Source: CAKSHP01 sp045636325
Lineage (GTDB): Bacteria > Bacillota > Clostridia > UBA1381 > UMGS1253
Direction of reading: 5' to 3'
Assembly: GCA_045636325.1 (NCBI GenBank)
Contig: JAZTXH010000001.1
Span: 62,001-126,000, forward strand
DNA: 64,000 bases
Position 1 is the stretch's first letter. Every line of letters begins with the position of its first letter. A program made the position numbers and the translations under genes. Of the stretch, positions 1-7,972 are shown in pieces. The notes under the pieces are model-generated. The model searched no databases. It was given only the letters and a program-made list of their open reading frames with translations, and was not told the DNA's origin.

Positions 1-1
1 C

Positions 2-757
2 ATTGCAAATTATGCGGGCGAAAAGGACTTTGATGTTGATTTGCCTGACAGCATAGAGCTTAGAAAGCAGTTTTCATATATTGAACACCGCTTGCAGCAA
101 CCAAGCGAAACTGAAATATGCGCAGCTCTTCGTCAGATGGGTAAATTTAAAGAGACAGACGAGCTGAACTGTGGCTCCTGCGGATATAATACGTGTCGTG
201 AAAAGGCGATTGCAATTTGTCAGGGCAAAGCAGAGATTTCTATGTGTCTGCCATTTTTAAAGGATAAAGCGGAAAGCTTTTCTGACACAATTGTTAAAAA
301 TACGCCTAATGGTCTTATCGTGCTTAACGAAGAATTAGAGGTTCAGCAGATTAACGAATCTGCAAGAAAGATAATGAATATACGTTCAAGCAGTGACGTT
401 TTAGGCGATCAGGTTGTCCGTATTATGGACCCGAAGGATTTTATAGACGTTAAAAACACCGGCAGAGATATAAGGAACAAGAGAGTATATCTTGCAGAGT
501 ATAAGCGCTATGTTGAGCAGTCGGTTGTATATGATAAGGATTCACATCTTCTAATCTGCATAATGCGTGATATAACCGATGAGCAGAATGAGCGTGAAAA
601 GAAAGAAAATATTAGCCGTCAGACGGTTGAAGTAGCTGATAGAGTGGTTGACAAGCAGATGCGTATTGTTCAGGAAATTGCATCGCTGCTTGGGGAAACT
701 GCGGCAGAAACAAAAATTGCACTTGCAAAGCTAAAGGAGTCGATTCAGGATGAATGA
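2..757 (+). CDS. Sensory-type [FeFe] hydrogenase, C-terminal part (Fe-S domain plus PAS), 5' partial
   Basis: The reading frame is open to the left edge, so only the last ~250 residues are present. They hold a four-cysteine cluster motif (CGSCGYNTC and a fourth Cys about 16 residues on, in MCLPF), typical of the small FeS domain found after the H-cluster domain of group C hydrogenases. A PAS domain follows (starting around NGLIVLNEELEVQQINES) and then a charged, probably coiled-coil tail. In this family the hydrogenase part is thought to sense H2 or redox state and pass it through PAS. The stop overlaps the next gene's start by 8 bases, and a PP2C phosphatase plus a second hydrogenase follow, which is the usual neighbourhood of sensory hydrogenases. 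The H-cluster motifs lie outside the window, so the family call rests on the tail and context. Confidence 0.8.
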   Translation: MANYAGEKDFDVDLPDSIELRKQFSYIEHRLQQPSETEICAALRQMGKFKETDELNCGSCGYNTCREKAIAICQGKAEISMCLPFLKDKAESFSDTIVKNTPNGLIVLNEELEVQQINESARKIMNIRSSSDVLGDQVVRIMDPKDFIDVKNTGRDIRNKRVYLAEYKRYVEQSVVYDKDSHLLICIMRDITDEQNEREKKENISRQTVEVADRVVDKQMRIVQEIASLLGETAAETKIALAKLKESIQDE

Positions 758-1922
758 TTTGTGTGCAGACATTGGCTGGAAAAGCATTAATCATTACGGC
801 GAACAGCTTTGCGGTGACCATGTGGATATCGTGGAGCAGAGCGGTAATTCAACTGTTATTGTTCTTGCAGATGGTCTTGGAAGCGGGGTAAAGGCAAGTA
901 TCCTTTCAACACTTACTTCAAAGATTATTTCAACTATGATGGCAGCAGAACTTCCCATTGAAGAATGTGTATCAACTATTGCAGCAACTCTTCCTGTGTG
1001 TTCTGTAAGAGGTGTGGCATATTCAACCTTTACCATTATGCATATTATAAATAATGAAACCGCAGAAATTATTCAGTATGACAATCCCCATGTAATTGTT
1101 CTTCGTGATAATAAAAATTACGACTATCCCAAAACCGAAATGAACATTGACGGTAAAAAGATATATAAATCTTCAGTGCGTTTGCAGGAGGGGGATATAT
1201 TTGTTGCAATGAGTGACGGATGCCCTCATGCCGGAATAGGAATGGCATATAATTTCGGCTGGAAAAGAGAAGACATAATTGATTTTATGGAAACAATGTC
1301 GGTAAGCGGGCTTACTGCAAAGAATTTGTCTACCATTCTTATTGAAGAATGTGATAAGCTATATGGTCAAAAGCCCGGTGACGATGCCACTGCGTGTATT
1401 GTAAAAATAAGAAAAAGAGAGCCCATGAATATTTTGTTCGGGCCGCCTTCTAACAGGGATGATTGCGACCGTATGATGTCACTTTTCTTTTCAAAAGAGG
1501 GCAAGCACATCATCTGCGGCGGAACAACGTCATCTATTGCAGCAAAATATTTAAATAAGCCTCTGCAGCCTACTCTTAATTTTGAAAAATCCGATGTACC
1601 TCCCATTGCAAGGCTTGAGGGTGTGGATTTGGTTACAGAGGGTGTTATAACTGTTAACAGAGTTTTGGAATACGCAAAAGATTATCTGGAGGAAAATGAG
1701 CTTTATGAGCACTGGAATTATAACCGTGACGGGGCATCGCTTATATGTCAGCTTTTGTTTGAAGAAGCAACCGACATTAATTTTTATGTGGGACGCGCTA
1801 TAAATCCTGCTCATCAGAATCCTGATTTGCCTATTAATTTCAGCATTAAAATGAATCTTGTTGAAGAGCTTTCGAAGTGTTTAAAAATGATGGGTAAAAA
1901 AATAAAGGTAAGTTATTTTTAA
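750..1922 (+). CDS. SpoIIE-like PP2C serine/threonine phosphatase
   Basis: A 390-residue protein. The first ~220 residues form a PP2C/SpoIIE phosphatase: LADGLGSG near residue 40, AMSDGCPHAG near 150 and GDDATACI near 210 supply the metal-binding aspartates. The remaining ~170 residues (from FGPPSNRDDC) are a conserved extension seen in hydrogenase-linked members; I do not know its role. The start ATG is preceded by AAAGGAG and overlaps the upstream gene by 8 bases, so the two are translationally coupled. Being between a PAS-bearing sensory hydrogenase and a catalytic hydrogenase suggests it relays an H2 or redox signal by dephosphorylating a target; the target is not in view. It is not sporulation SpoIIE itself, as the membrane domain is absent. 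Confidence 0.85.
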   Translation: MNDLCADIGWKSINHYGEQLCGDHVDIVEQSGNSTVIVLADGLGSGVKASILSTLTSKIISTMMAAELPIEECVSTIAATLPVCSVRGVAYSTFTIMHIINNETAEIIQYDNPHVIVLRDNKNYDYPKTEMNIDGKKIYKSSVRLQEGDIFVAMSDGCPHAGIGMAYNFGWKREDIIDFMETMSVSGLTAKNLSTILIEECDKLYGQKPGDDATACIVKIRKREPMNILFGPPSNRDDCDRMMSLFFSKEGKHIICGGTTSSIAAKYLNKPLQPTLNFEKSDVPPIARLEGVDLVTEGVITVNRVLEYAKDYLEENELYEHWNYNRDGASLICQLLFEEATDINFYVGRAINPAHQNPDLPINFSIKMNLVEELSKCLKMMGKKIKVSYF

Positions 1923-1934
1923 GGAGAATGAATA

Positions 1935-3356
1935 ATGAGGAAATTTGATACAAAGGTACAGCATTTGAAATATAAAGTACTTCGCGAGGTTGCAAGGCAC
2001 GCTTGGGGAGACACTCTTCTTGAAAATGTTATGGAAATACCCAAAATGATTGTTCCGGGAAAAACACCCACAATGCGTTGCTGTGTGTATAAAGAAAGAG
2101 CAATTTTAGCTGAAAGAGTTAAACTTGCTATGGGTGGAAATAAGGAAAATTCAAATATTATACAAGTAATTGAAATTGCCTGTGATGAATGTCCGGCAGC
2201 AGGATATGAGGTAACTGACTCATGCCGCGGCTGTCTTGCTCACAGATGCGAGGATGTGTGTAAGAAAGGTGCAATTTCCTTTGACGCAAATCACGTGGCG
2301 CATATTGATAAATCAAAATGTGTTGAGTGCGGTCAGTGTGCAAAGGTATGCCCATATTCTGCAATTGTTAACCGTAAGCGTCCATGTCAGAATGCGTGTA
2401 AGATAAAGGCGATTTCCATTAATAAAGAAAATGCAGCGGCAATTGACAATGATAAGTGTACCGCCTGCGGCGCTTGCGTATATCAGTGTCCCTTCGGTGC
2501 GATTATGGATAAGTCATTTATTTTAGATGCAATTGATGTTATAAAGAAAAGTGAAAACAACGAAAAATATAAGGTATACGCAATGGTTGCACCTTCAATT
2601 TCAAGCCAGTTTACCTATGCAAAGCTTGGGCAGGTTGTCACCGGCTTAAAAGAGCTTGGTTTTTACACTGTTGTTGAGGCAGCGTTGGGTGCTGATATGG
2701 TGGCTCAGGCAGAGTCAAAAGAGCTTGCGGAAAAAGGATTTTTAACAAGCTCATGCTGCCCTGCGTTTGTGTCTTATGTTAAATCGGCTTTCCCTGACTT
2801 GGTAAAGTATATTTCGCACAATCTTTCACCTATGGCAACTCTGGCTAAATATATTAAAGATACAGACCCCGACTCAAAGGTTATATTTATCGGTCCCTGT
2901 ACTGCAAAGAAAGGCGAAGCTCAGCTTGATGAGGTAAAACCCTTTGTGGATGCGGTGCTTACATTTGAAGAATTGCAGGCGCTTTATGACAGTAAGGATA
3001 TTGATATTACAGCTCTTGATGAAGATGTTTTGGATAATGCATCGTATTTCGGCAGAATATTTGCGCGTTCGGGCGGTCTTTCCGATGCGGTTGCACAAGG
3101 CTTAAAGGAGCAGAATATTGACTTTGATTTAAAGGCAATTCCATGTGACGGCATAGAAGCCTGCAAGCTTGCACTTCTTAAAAAGAGCAAGAATGTTTTG
3201 GATGCAAACTTTATTGAGGGTATGGCATGTATGGGAGGATGTATCGGCGGTGCAGGATGTCTTACTCATGGTGAGAAAAACAAAGCAGAGGTTGATAAAT
3301 ACGGCAGGGAAGCACTTGAAAAAACAATTGCCGATGCAGTATCTGTTATAAAATAA
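1935..3356 (+). CDS. Monomeric [FeFe] hydrogenase, group B-like
   Basis: A 473-residue iron hydrogenase that interconverts protons and H2 with a ferredoxin-type partner, probably in the cytoplasm as no signal peptide is seen. Residues ~80-195 carry cysteine-rich Fe-S cluster motifs, including two ferredoxin-like CxxCxxCxxxCP sets (CVECGQCAKVCP and CTACGACVYQCP). The H-cluster domain has L1 SSCCPAF (~272-278), L2 GPCTAKKGE (~320-328) and L3 EGMACMGGCIGGAGC (~428-442). The phenylalanine in L1 and the L3 form fit group B rather than the classical group A enzymes. It lies 12 bases after the phosphatase and is the last gene before a strong terminator. All cluster-ligating cysteines look intact. 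Confidence 0.9.
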   Translation: MRKFDTKVQHLKYKVLREVARHAWGDTLLENVMEIPKMIVPGKTPTMRCCVYKERAILAERVKLAMGGNKENSNIIQVIEIACDECPAAGYEVTDSCRGCLAHRCEDVCKKGAISFDANHVAHIDKSKCVECGQCAKVCPYSAIVNRKRPCQNACKIKAISINKENAAAIDNDKCTACGACVYQCPFGAIMDKSFILDAIDVIKKSENNEKYKVYAMVAPSISSQFTYAKLGQVVTGLKELGFYTVVEAALGADMVAQAESKELAEKGFLTSSCCPAFVSYVKSAFPDLVKYISHNLSPMATLAKYIKDTDPDSKVIFIGPCTAKKGEAQLDEVKPFVDAVLTFEELQALYDSKDIDITALDEDVLDNASYFGRIFARSGGLSDAVAQGLKEQNIDFDLKAIPCDGIEACKLALLKKSKNVLDANFIEGMACMGGCIGGAGCLTHGEKNKAEVDKYGREALEKTIADAVSVIK

Positions 3357-3368
3357 GATATATTGAAC

Positions 3369-3406
3369 AAAAAAATTACAGAGAAATTTTCTCTGTAATT
3401 TTTTGT
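3369..3406. terminator. Bidirectional terminator between hydrogenase operon and nitroreductase
   Basis: A perfect hairpin (arm AATTACAGAGAAA and its complement) is flanked by A and T runs on both sides, so it can stop the hydrogenase operon on the plus strand and the convergent nitroreductase on the minus strand. Confidence 0.85.
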
Positions 3407-3481
3407 TTCCTTTGTTTGAGTTATTAATTCCGGAAACGTGTCTATATACTGTATCAAGCACCATAGTTTTGTGCATCCGTT

Positions 3482-4000
3482 TTAAAAAGTATCATAAACC
3501 ACAGTTTCCTCTAACGGACGCTTTTTAAAGTGCATATCCAAAGGAAGGGCATCCTCAGCAGGGTAGCCCATAACTAAAAGAGCCAGCGGCTTTATATTTT
3601 GGGGTATGTTAAAGGCTTTAGTCATTTCAGCAGGGTTAAAATGCATAACCCAACACGAGCCAAGACCTTCATTTTTTGCCGCAAGCATAAGGTGTGTTGT
3701 AACGATAGCCGCATCCACCGGGGCAGATTTTTCCCCGTCGTAGGGGCGGGTCCAGGTTTGGTTTTCATCATAGCAGACAAGCATTGCACAGGGTGCATCA
3801 AAATGGCATCGTGTGCAGTCTTTAAGTTTTTTTACAGATTCATCAGTATTTAAAACAAGAATTTTCTGAGGTTGAAAATTACAGCCCGTAGGTGCAATAT
3901 GACCTGCAGCTAAAATCTTTTCTATCACCTCTTTTTCAGGGTGGTGGGGTTTAAATTTTCTTACAGAGTATCTTTCTTTTATAAGCTTTTCAAAATCCAT
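3482..4000 (-). CDS. Nitroreductase family flavoprotein
   Basis: A 172-residue FMN-dependent oxidoreductase of the short nitroreductase type. The N terminus RYSVRKFK and the APTGCNFQPQ segment (~36-45) are the usual flavin phosphate and stacking regions; ALLVMGYPAE near residue 140 is the conserved C-terminal glycine turn. The start ATG follows AGGAGG at good distance. It lies 21 bases after ruvC on the same strand and is probably cotranscribed with it. Substrate cannot be told; many small clostridial members act on quinones, nitroaromatics or flavins. Confidence 0.85.
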   Translation of the reverse strand: MDFEKLIKERYSVRKFKPHHPEKEVIEKILAAGHIAPTGCNFQPQKILVLNTDESVKKLKDCTRCHFDAPCAMLVCYDENQTWTRPYDGEKSAPVDAAIVTTHLMLAAKNEGLGSCWVMHFNPAEMTKAFNIPQNIKPLALLVMGYPAEDALPLDMHFKKRPLEETVVYDTF

Positions 4001-4021
4001 TTTATTTTCCTCCTGTATAAA

Positions 4022-4507
4022 TCAGCCAATGGCATTAAATTTTGTGCTGTGAGCGTGGCAAATGGCAACTGCCAGCGCATCTGCCGTGTCATCAGGCTTG
4101 GGTATTGCATTTAAATTAAGCATGATTTTAACCATATTCTGCATCTGTGGCTTATCTGCCCTTCCGTAGCCGGTGAGCGCCTGCTTTATTTGAAGGGGGG
4201 TATATTCAAAAGTGGGTATACCGCTTTTTGAAGCCGCCAGCACAATAACTCCTCTTGCGTGGGCAACAGTTATTGCAGTTTTAACGTTTGTGTTAAAAAA
4301 CAGCTCTTCAATGGAAATTGCATCAGGCTTATATTTATGTATTATTTCGCAAAGCTCATTATACACACTTAAAAGTCTTGTGTCAAGCTTTGTGTGTGCC
4401 TTAGTGGTAATGGAACCATAATCTATGGTTTTAAATTTATTTCCTTTATATTCTATTACTCCCCAACCCACTATTGCAATTCCGGGGTCAATACCTAAAA
4501 TAATCAT
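4022..4507 (-). CDS. ruvC: Crossover junction endodeoxyribonuclease RuvC
   Basis: A 161-residue Holliday-junction resolvase. The acidic catalytic residues are visible: GIDPG at residues 5-9, IEELFF near 67 and PDDTADALAVAICH near 136-149. Length and N terminus match the family (usually 155-175 residues). ruvA and ruvB are not adjacent here, unlike the common ruvCAB order. It heads a two-gene minus-strand unit with the nitroreductase and is divergent from argG. Confidence 0.93.
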   Translation of the reverse strand: MIILGIDPGIAIVGWGVIEYKGNKFKTIDYGSITTKAHTKLDTRLLSVYNELCEIIHKYKPDAISIEELFFNTNVKTAITVAHARGVIVLAASKSGIPTFEYTPLQIKQALTGYGRADKPQMQNMVKIMLNLNAIPKPDDTADALAVAICHAHSTKFNAIG

Positions 4508-4599
4508 TATTGGTCCTCTCTTTCACAAAATGTATAAATTCACTAAATAAATACAAAAAAACTTTTATAAATTTATAAACACTTTTTTGCATTTAACTA

Positions 4600-4628
4600 T
4601 TGATTTTTTTTACAGGGTGTAGTATAAT
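4600..4628 (+). promoter_or_regulatory. Sigma-A promoter of argG
   Basis: TTGATT at 4600-4605 and TATAAT at 4623-4628 are separated by 17 bp. The expected start site near 4635 leaves a leader of about 125 bases before argG. Confidence 0.75.
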
Positions 4629-4670
4629 TATAACATCAAAGCTTAAATTTATGCAAATAACATCTTAAAT

Positions 4671-4710
4671 ATTGTATAATTATGCAACTGAAAATGTATA
4701 ATTATTAGTT
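4671..4710. promoter_or_regulatory. Tandem ARG-box-like ArgR operators upstream of argG
   Basis: The first site (4671-4688) contains TGTATAATTATGCA, which matches the TGnATwwwwATnCA core of ARG boxes at every fixed position. The second (4693-4710) contains TGTATAATTATTAG, matching except in the last half-site. Their centres are 22 bp apart, close to the two-turn spacing of known tandem ARG boxes. They lie downstream of the promoter, consistent with repression by an arginine-responsive ArgR; no argR gene is in the window. Confidence 0.6.
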
Positions 4711-4759
4711 TTACAAATGTTATTAATATTATTTTATCATATTTTGGGAGGAATTGCAA

Positions 4760-5983
4760 ATGGCAAAAGAAAAAGTTGTTTTGGCTTACTCCGGCGGTCT
4801 TGATACATCTATCATTATTCCGTGGCTTAAGGAGAATTATGACTATGAGGTTATCGCAGTGTGCGGAGACGTTGGTCAGGGTAAAGAAACAGAAGGCCTT
4901 GAAGAGAAAGCTTTAAAGACAGGTGCGTCAAAGCTTTATATTGAAAATCTTCAGGAGGAATATGTAAAAGATTTCATCTGGCCTACTTTAAAGGCGGGTG
5001 CAGTGTATGAGGGTAAATACCTTTTGGGTACATCCCATGCAAGACCTTGTATTGCAAAGCGTATTGTTGAAATCGCTGAAAAAGAGGGTGCGGTGGCTAT
5101 TTGTCATGGTTGCACAGGTAAAGGTAATGACCAGGTTCGTTTTGAGCTTACGGTTAAGGCGCTTGCTCCTCATTTAAAGATTATTGCTCCCTGGAGAATA
5201 TGGGATATCAAATCCCGTGAAGAGGAAATTGAATATGCGGAGGCAAGAGGTATTCCCGTACCTGTTACAAAAGAGGATAACTACTCTATGGACAGAAATA
5301 TTTGGCATTTGAGCCATGAAGGTATGGACCTTGAAGACCCTGCAAATGAGCCTGACCTTGATAAGATTTTAAAGCTTATGGTATCACCCGAAAAAGCTCC
5401 CGACGCTCCGACTTATGTGGAAATTGAGTTTGAAAAGGGTGTTCCCGTTGCAATTGACGGCGTTCGTTACCAAAGCGCGGTTGAGCTTTTGAAAAAAGCG
5501 AATGAGCTTGCAGCTGCTAATGGCGTTGGTATTGATGATATTGTTGAAAACAGACTTGTTGGCATGAAGAGCCGTGGCGTTTATGAAACCCCCGGCGGTA
5601 CACTTTTGTATGCTGCACACAAAGAGCTTGAATATCTTTGCCTTGACAGACAGACACTGCATTATAAATTAGACCTTGCAAACAAATTTGCTGATTTGGT
5701 TTATGATGGATTGTGGTATACACCTCTTCGTGAGGCTATGAGCGCATTTGTTGATTCTACTCAGCAAACAGTTACAGGTAAAGTAAGAATGAAGCTGTAT
5801 AAGGGTAACTGCACACCTGCAGGCGCTAAGAGTAAATATTCACTTTATGATGAAGATATTGCAACATTTGATGAGGATGAAGTTTACAATCAGAAAGATA
5901 GTGAAGGCTTTATTAATCTGTTCGGCCTTCCGGTTAAGGTTCGTGCTCAGATGCTTAAAAGAAACGGCGAAAACATAAAATAA
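4760..5983 (+). CDS. argG: Argininosuccinate synthase
   Basis: Joins citrulline and aspartate using ATP to form argininosuccinate in arginine biosynthesis. The protein is 407 residues, standard for the family. AYSGGLDTS at residues ~7-15 is the PP-loop ATP site, and GCTGKGNDQVRFE (~116-128) is the conserved citrulline/aspartate-binding stretch. I choose the ATG at 4760 because GGGAGG lies 8 bases upstream; an in-frame TTG at 4754 is too close to that site. argH follows 114 bases later, so the two encode consecutive steps. Confidence 0.96.
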   Translation: MAKEKVVLAYSGGLDTSIIIPWLKENYDYEVIAVCGDVGQGKETEGLEEKALKTGASKLYIENLQEEYVKDFIWPTLKAGAVYEGKYLLGTSHARPCIAKRIVEIAEKEGAVAICHGCTGKGNDQVRFELTVKALAPHLKIIAPWRIWDIKSREEEIEYAEARGIPVPVTKEDNYSMDRNIWHLSHEGMDLEDPANEPDLDKILKLMVSPEKAPDAPTYVEIEFEKGVPVAIDGVRYQSAVELLKKANELAAANGVGIDDIVENRLVGMKSRGVYETPGGTLLYAAHKELEYLCLDRQTLHYKLDLANKFADLVYDGLWYTPLREAMSAFVDSTQQTVTGKVRMKLYKGNCTPAGAKSKYSLYDEDIATFDEDEVYNQKDSEGFINLFGLPVKVRAQMLKRNGENIK

Positions 5984-5994
5984 TTTTATATTAA

Positions 5995-6040
5995 AAAACA
6001 AGGGAGGCGCTTGGCGAAAGTCAAATACCGCCCTTGTTTT
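5995..6040 (+). terminator. Intercistronic hairpin between argG and argH
   Basis: AAAACAAGGG at 5995-6004 pairs perfectly with CCCTTGTTTT at 6031-6040 around a 26-base loop. The U run is only four bases, so it is more likely a partial terminator or RNA-stabilising element that sets the argG:argH ratio than a full stop. Confidence 0.45.
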
Positions 6041-6097
6041 GCAGTAAATAAAAAAGTGTTATTATACAAAAAGCTAATTAAAAAAGGAATGATTTAT

Positions 6098-7477
6098 ATG
6101 AAGCTTTGGGGCGGAAGATTTTTAAAACCTACTGACAAAAGGGTGGACGATTTTAATTCATCAATCAGATTTGATAAAAAGATGTATGAGCAGGATATTA
6201 GAGGAAGCATTGCCCATGCAACAATGCTTGGAAATCAGGGCATAATTCCAAAGGAAGACAGCGTTCTTATAGTAAAAACTCTAAAAGAAATTTTAGAAGA
6301 TATAAACTTAGGCAAGGTCGAGTTTTTAATTGATGCAGAAGATATTCATATGAATATTGAAAAAATTCTTACTGACCGTATTGGCGATGCGGGAAAAAGG
6401 CTCCATACGGGCCGCAGCCGTAACGACCAGGTTGCTCTTGATATAAGACTTTATATAAAGGATGAAAGCGTTAAGATAAAAGAGCTTATCGTAAGCTTAA
6501 TGGATGTTGTGCTAAACCTTGCAAAAGAGCATACAGATACAATTATGCCTGGTTATACTCATCTTCAAAAGGCACAACCTATTACATTTGCACACCACTT
6601 GCTTGCGTATTTTGAAATGTTTAAGCGTGACCTTTCAAGATTAAAAGATACTGTAAAAAGAATGGATTTTTCTCCTCTTGGTGCAGGGGCACTGGCAGGC
6701 ACAACCTATCCTTTAGACAGAGAGTTTGTGGCTCGCGAGCTTGGGTTCTCGGGGGTAACACTTAACTCACTTGATGCAGTAAGTGACCGTGACTTTGCGC
6801 TTGAGCTTTTAGCGTGTTTCTCGATTTTAATGATGCATTTGAGCCGTTTTTGTGAAGAACTTATTTTGTGGAGCAGTAACGAATTCGGCTTTGTTGAAAT
6901 GGATGACAGTTATTCAACGGGTTCATCCATAATGCCGCAGAAGAAAAATCCTGATGTGGCAGAGCTTATCCGTGGTAAAACGGGCAGAGTGTATGGCGAT
7001 TTAAACAGTCTTTTAGTTACAATGAAGGGAATTCCCTTAGCATACAACAAGGATATGCAGGAGGATAAAGAGCCTGTGTTTGATGCAATTGATACTGTAA
7101 AGCTTTGCGTAAATGTGTTTACCTGCATGATAGCTACAATGAAGGTTAACAAAGAAAAAATGCTCATTGGTGCAAAAGGCGGTTTTACAAATGCTACCGA
7201 TGCGGCAGATTATCTTGTTAAAAAAGGGCTTCCTTTCCGTGAGGCACACGCAGTTGTGGGTAAAATGGTAGCTTATGCTCTTGACCAGGGAAAAGCACTT
7301 GACGAGTTTACAATGGATGAATTTTTAGCATGCTCAGATATTTTTGATAAGGATATTTATGAGGCGATCAGCATGGAAACCTGCGTAAATGACAGAAACG
7401 TTATTGGCGGGCCTGCAAAGAAAGAAACTGAGCGAGTTATTAAGCTTAACGAAGAATATTTGAAAAATCAGATGTAA
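6098..7477 (+). CDS. argH: Argininosuccinate lyase
   Basis: Cleaves argininosuccinate into arginine and fumarate. The 459-residue protein has the fumarase/aspartase superfamily signature GSSIMPQKKNPD (~280-291) and the TGRSRNDQVA substrate loop near residue 110. The ATG at 6098 begins the typical MKLWGGRF N terminus and follows AAAAAGGA; the frame stays open upstream to 6011, but that stretch is the intercistronic hairpin. It is the second gene of the argGH unit. Confidence 0.96.
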   Translation: MKLWGGRFLKPTDKRVDDFNSSIRFDKKMYEQDIRGSIAHATMLGNQGIIPKEDSVLIVKTLKEILEDINLGKVEFLIDAEDIHMNIEKILTDRIGDAGKRLHTGRSRNDQVALDIRLYIKDESVKIKELIVSLMDVVLNLAKEHTDTIMPGYTHLQKAQPITFAHHLLAYFEMFKRDLSRLKDTVKRMDFSPLGAGALAGTTYPLDREFVARELGFSGVTLNSLDAVSDRDFALELLACFSILMMHLSRFCEELILWSSNEFGFVEMDDSYSTGSSIMPQKKNPDVAELIRGKTGRVYGDLNSLLVTMKGIPLAYNKDMQEDKEPVFDAIDTVKLCVNVFTCMIATMKVNKEKMLIGAKGGFTNATDAADYLVKKGLPFREAHAVVGKMVAYALDQGKALDEFTMDEFLACSDIFDKDIYEAISMETCVNDRNVIGGPAKKETERVIKLNEEYLKNQM

Positions 7478-7485
7478 TTTATTAA

Positions 7486-7538
7486 ACAAAGGTCTCTGAA
7501 AACTGTGTCGCAGTTAGCGGGGGCTTTTGTTCTTTTGT
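7486..7538 (+). terminator. Possible terminator after argH
   Basis: AACAAAGGTC and GGGGGCTTTTGTT can form an imperfect stem around an inner ACTG..CAGT hairpin, followed by TTCTTTTG. The pairing is weak. Confidence 0.3.
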
Positions 7539-7570
7539 CAGCTAATTTTATTAAAAAATTCAAATAATGC

Positions 7571-7599
7571 TTGCTAAAAGTGAAAAAATGGTGTATAAT
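7571..7599 (+). promoter_or_regulatory. Promoter of the SRP RNA gene
   Basis: TTGCTA at 7571-7576, a 17-bp spacer and a perfect TATAAT at 7594-7599 sit 6 bases before the predicted RNA 5' end. Confidence 0.75.
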
Positions 7600-7605
7600 A
7601 ATAAA

Positions 7606-7873
7606 GTCGTACTAGCCGGGGCGGTAGCGGTGCCCTGAACTTGCAATCCGCTATAGCAAGGGTGACTACTCTGCCGAGGGGCGGTTTTGTATGGCTGGTG
7701 TTTGTATAAAGGCGTTGACGTTTCGGTCCTGTGCGACTGAGGCCCGTGAACCTTGTCAGGCGGGGAACCGAGCAGCAATAAGCGGTGACCTGGGTGTGTT
7801 ACGGGAGTGCCGAGGCTGAGCCGGCTGCAAATGTGCCGCATGGAAAGTCCGTTTCGAAGCAGAGGTGTACGGC
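7606..7873 (+). ncRNA. ffs: Signal recognition particle RNA (large, Alu-domain-containing type)
   Basis: About 268 bases. The 5' part (GCCGGGGCGGTAGCGGTGCC and the following CAATCCGCTATAGCA) matches the Alu domain of Gram-positive SRP RNAs. The conserved domain IV appears as CCTTGTCAGG...GGAA...AGCAGCAATAAG around 7750-7782, the Ffh-binding hairpin. GTCGTAC at the 5' end pairs with GTACGGC at 7867-7873, closing the long rod. A seven-T run follows directly and serves as terminator. It lies just upstream of dnaX, a common place in Firmicutes. Confidence 0.93.
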
Positions 7874-7882
7874 ATTTTTTTA
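7867..7882 (+). terminator. Terminator of SRP RNA
   Basis: The closing stem of the SRP RNA runs straight into a run of seven T (7875-7881), an intrinsic terminator. Confidence 0.65.
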
Positions 7883-7972
7883 AATCAAAATTAATGTTTA
7901 TTATACAGGTTTCAATTTTATTAAAAAGAAAGGAGTTTCGTGCCTTGCGGGGGCGGAATTGTGTGAAAGCAT

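Noticed and set aside
612..1036. Minus-strand frames opposite the hydrogenase operon and many similar antisense frames across the window
   Set aside because: They lie antisense to well-supported genes, lack ribosome sites and show no recognisable motifs.
4675..4702. TATAAT words in the argG leader as extra promoters
   Set aside because: No acceptable -35 at proper spacing; they are better explained as parts of the ARG-box-like sites.
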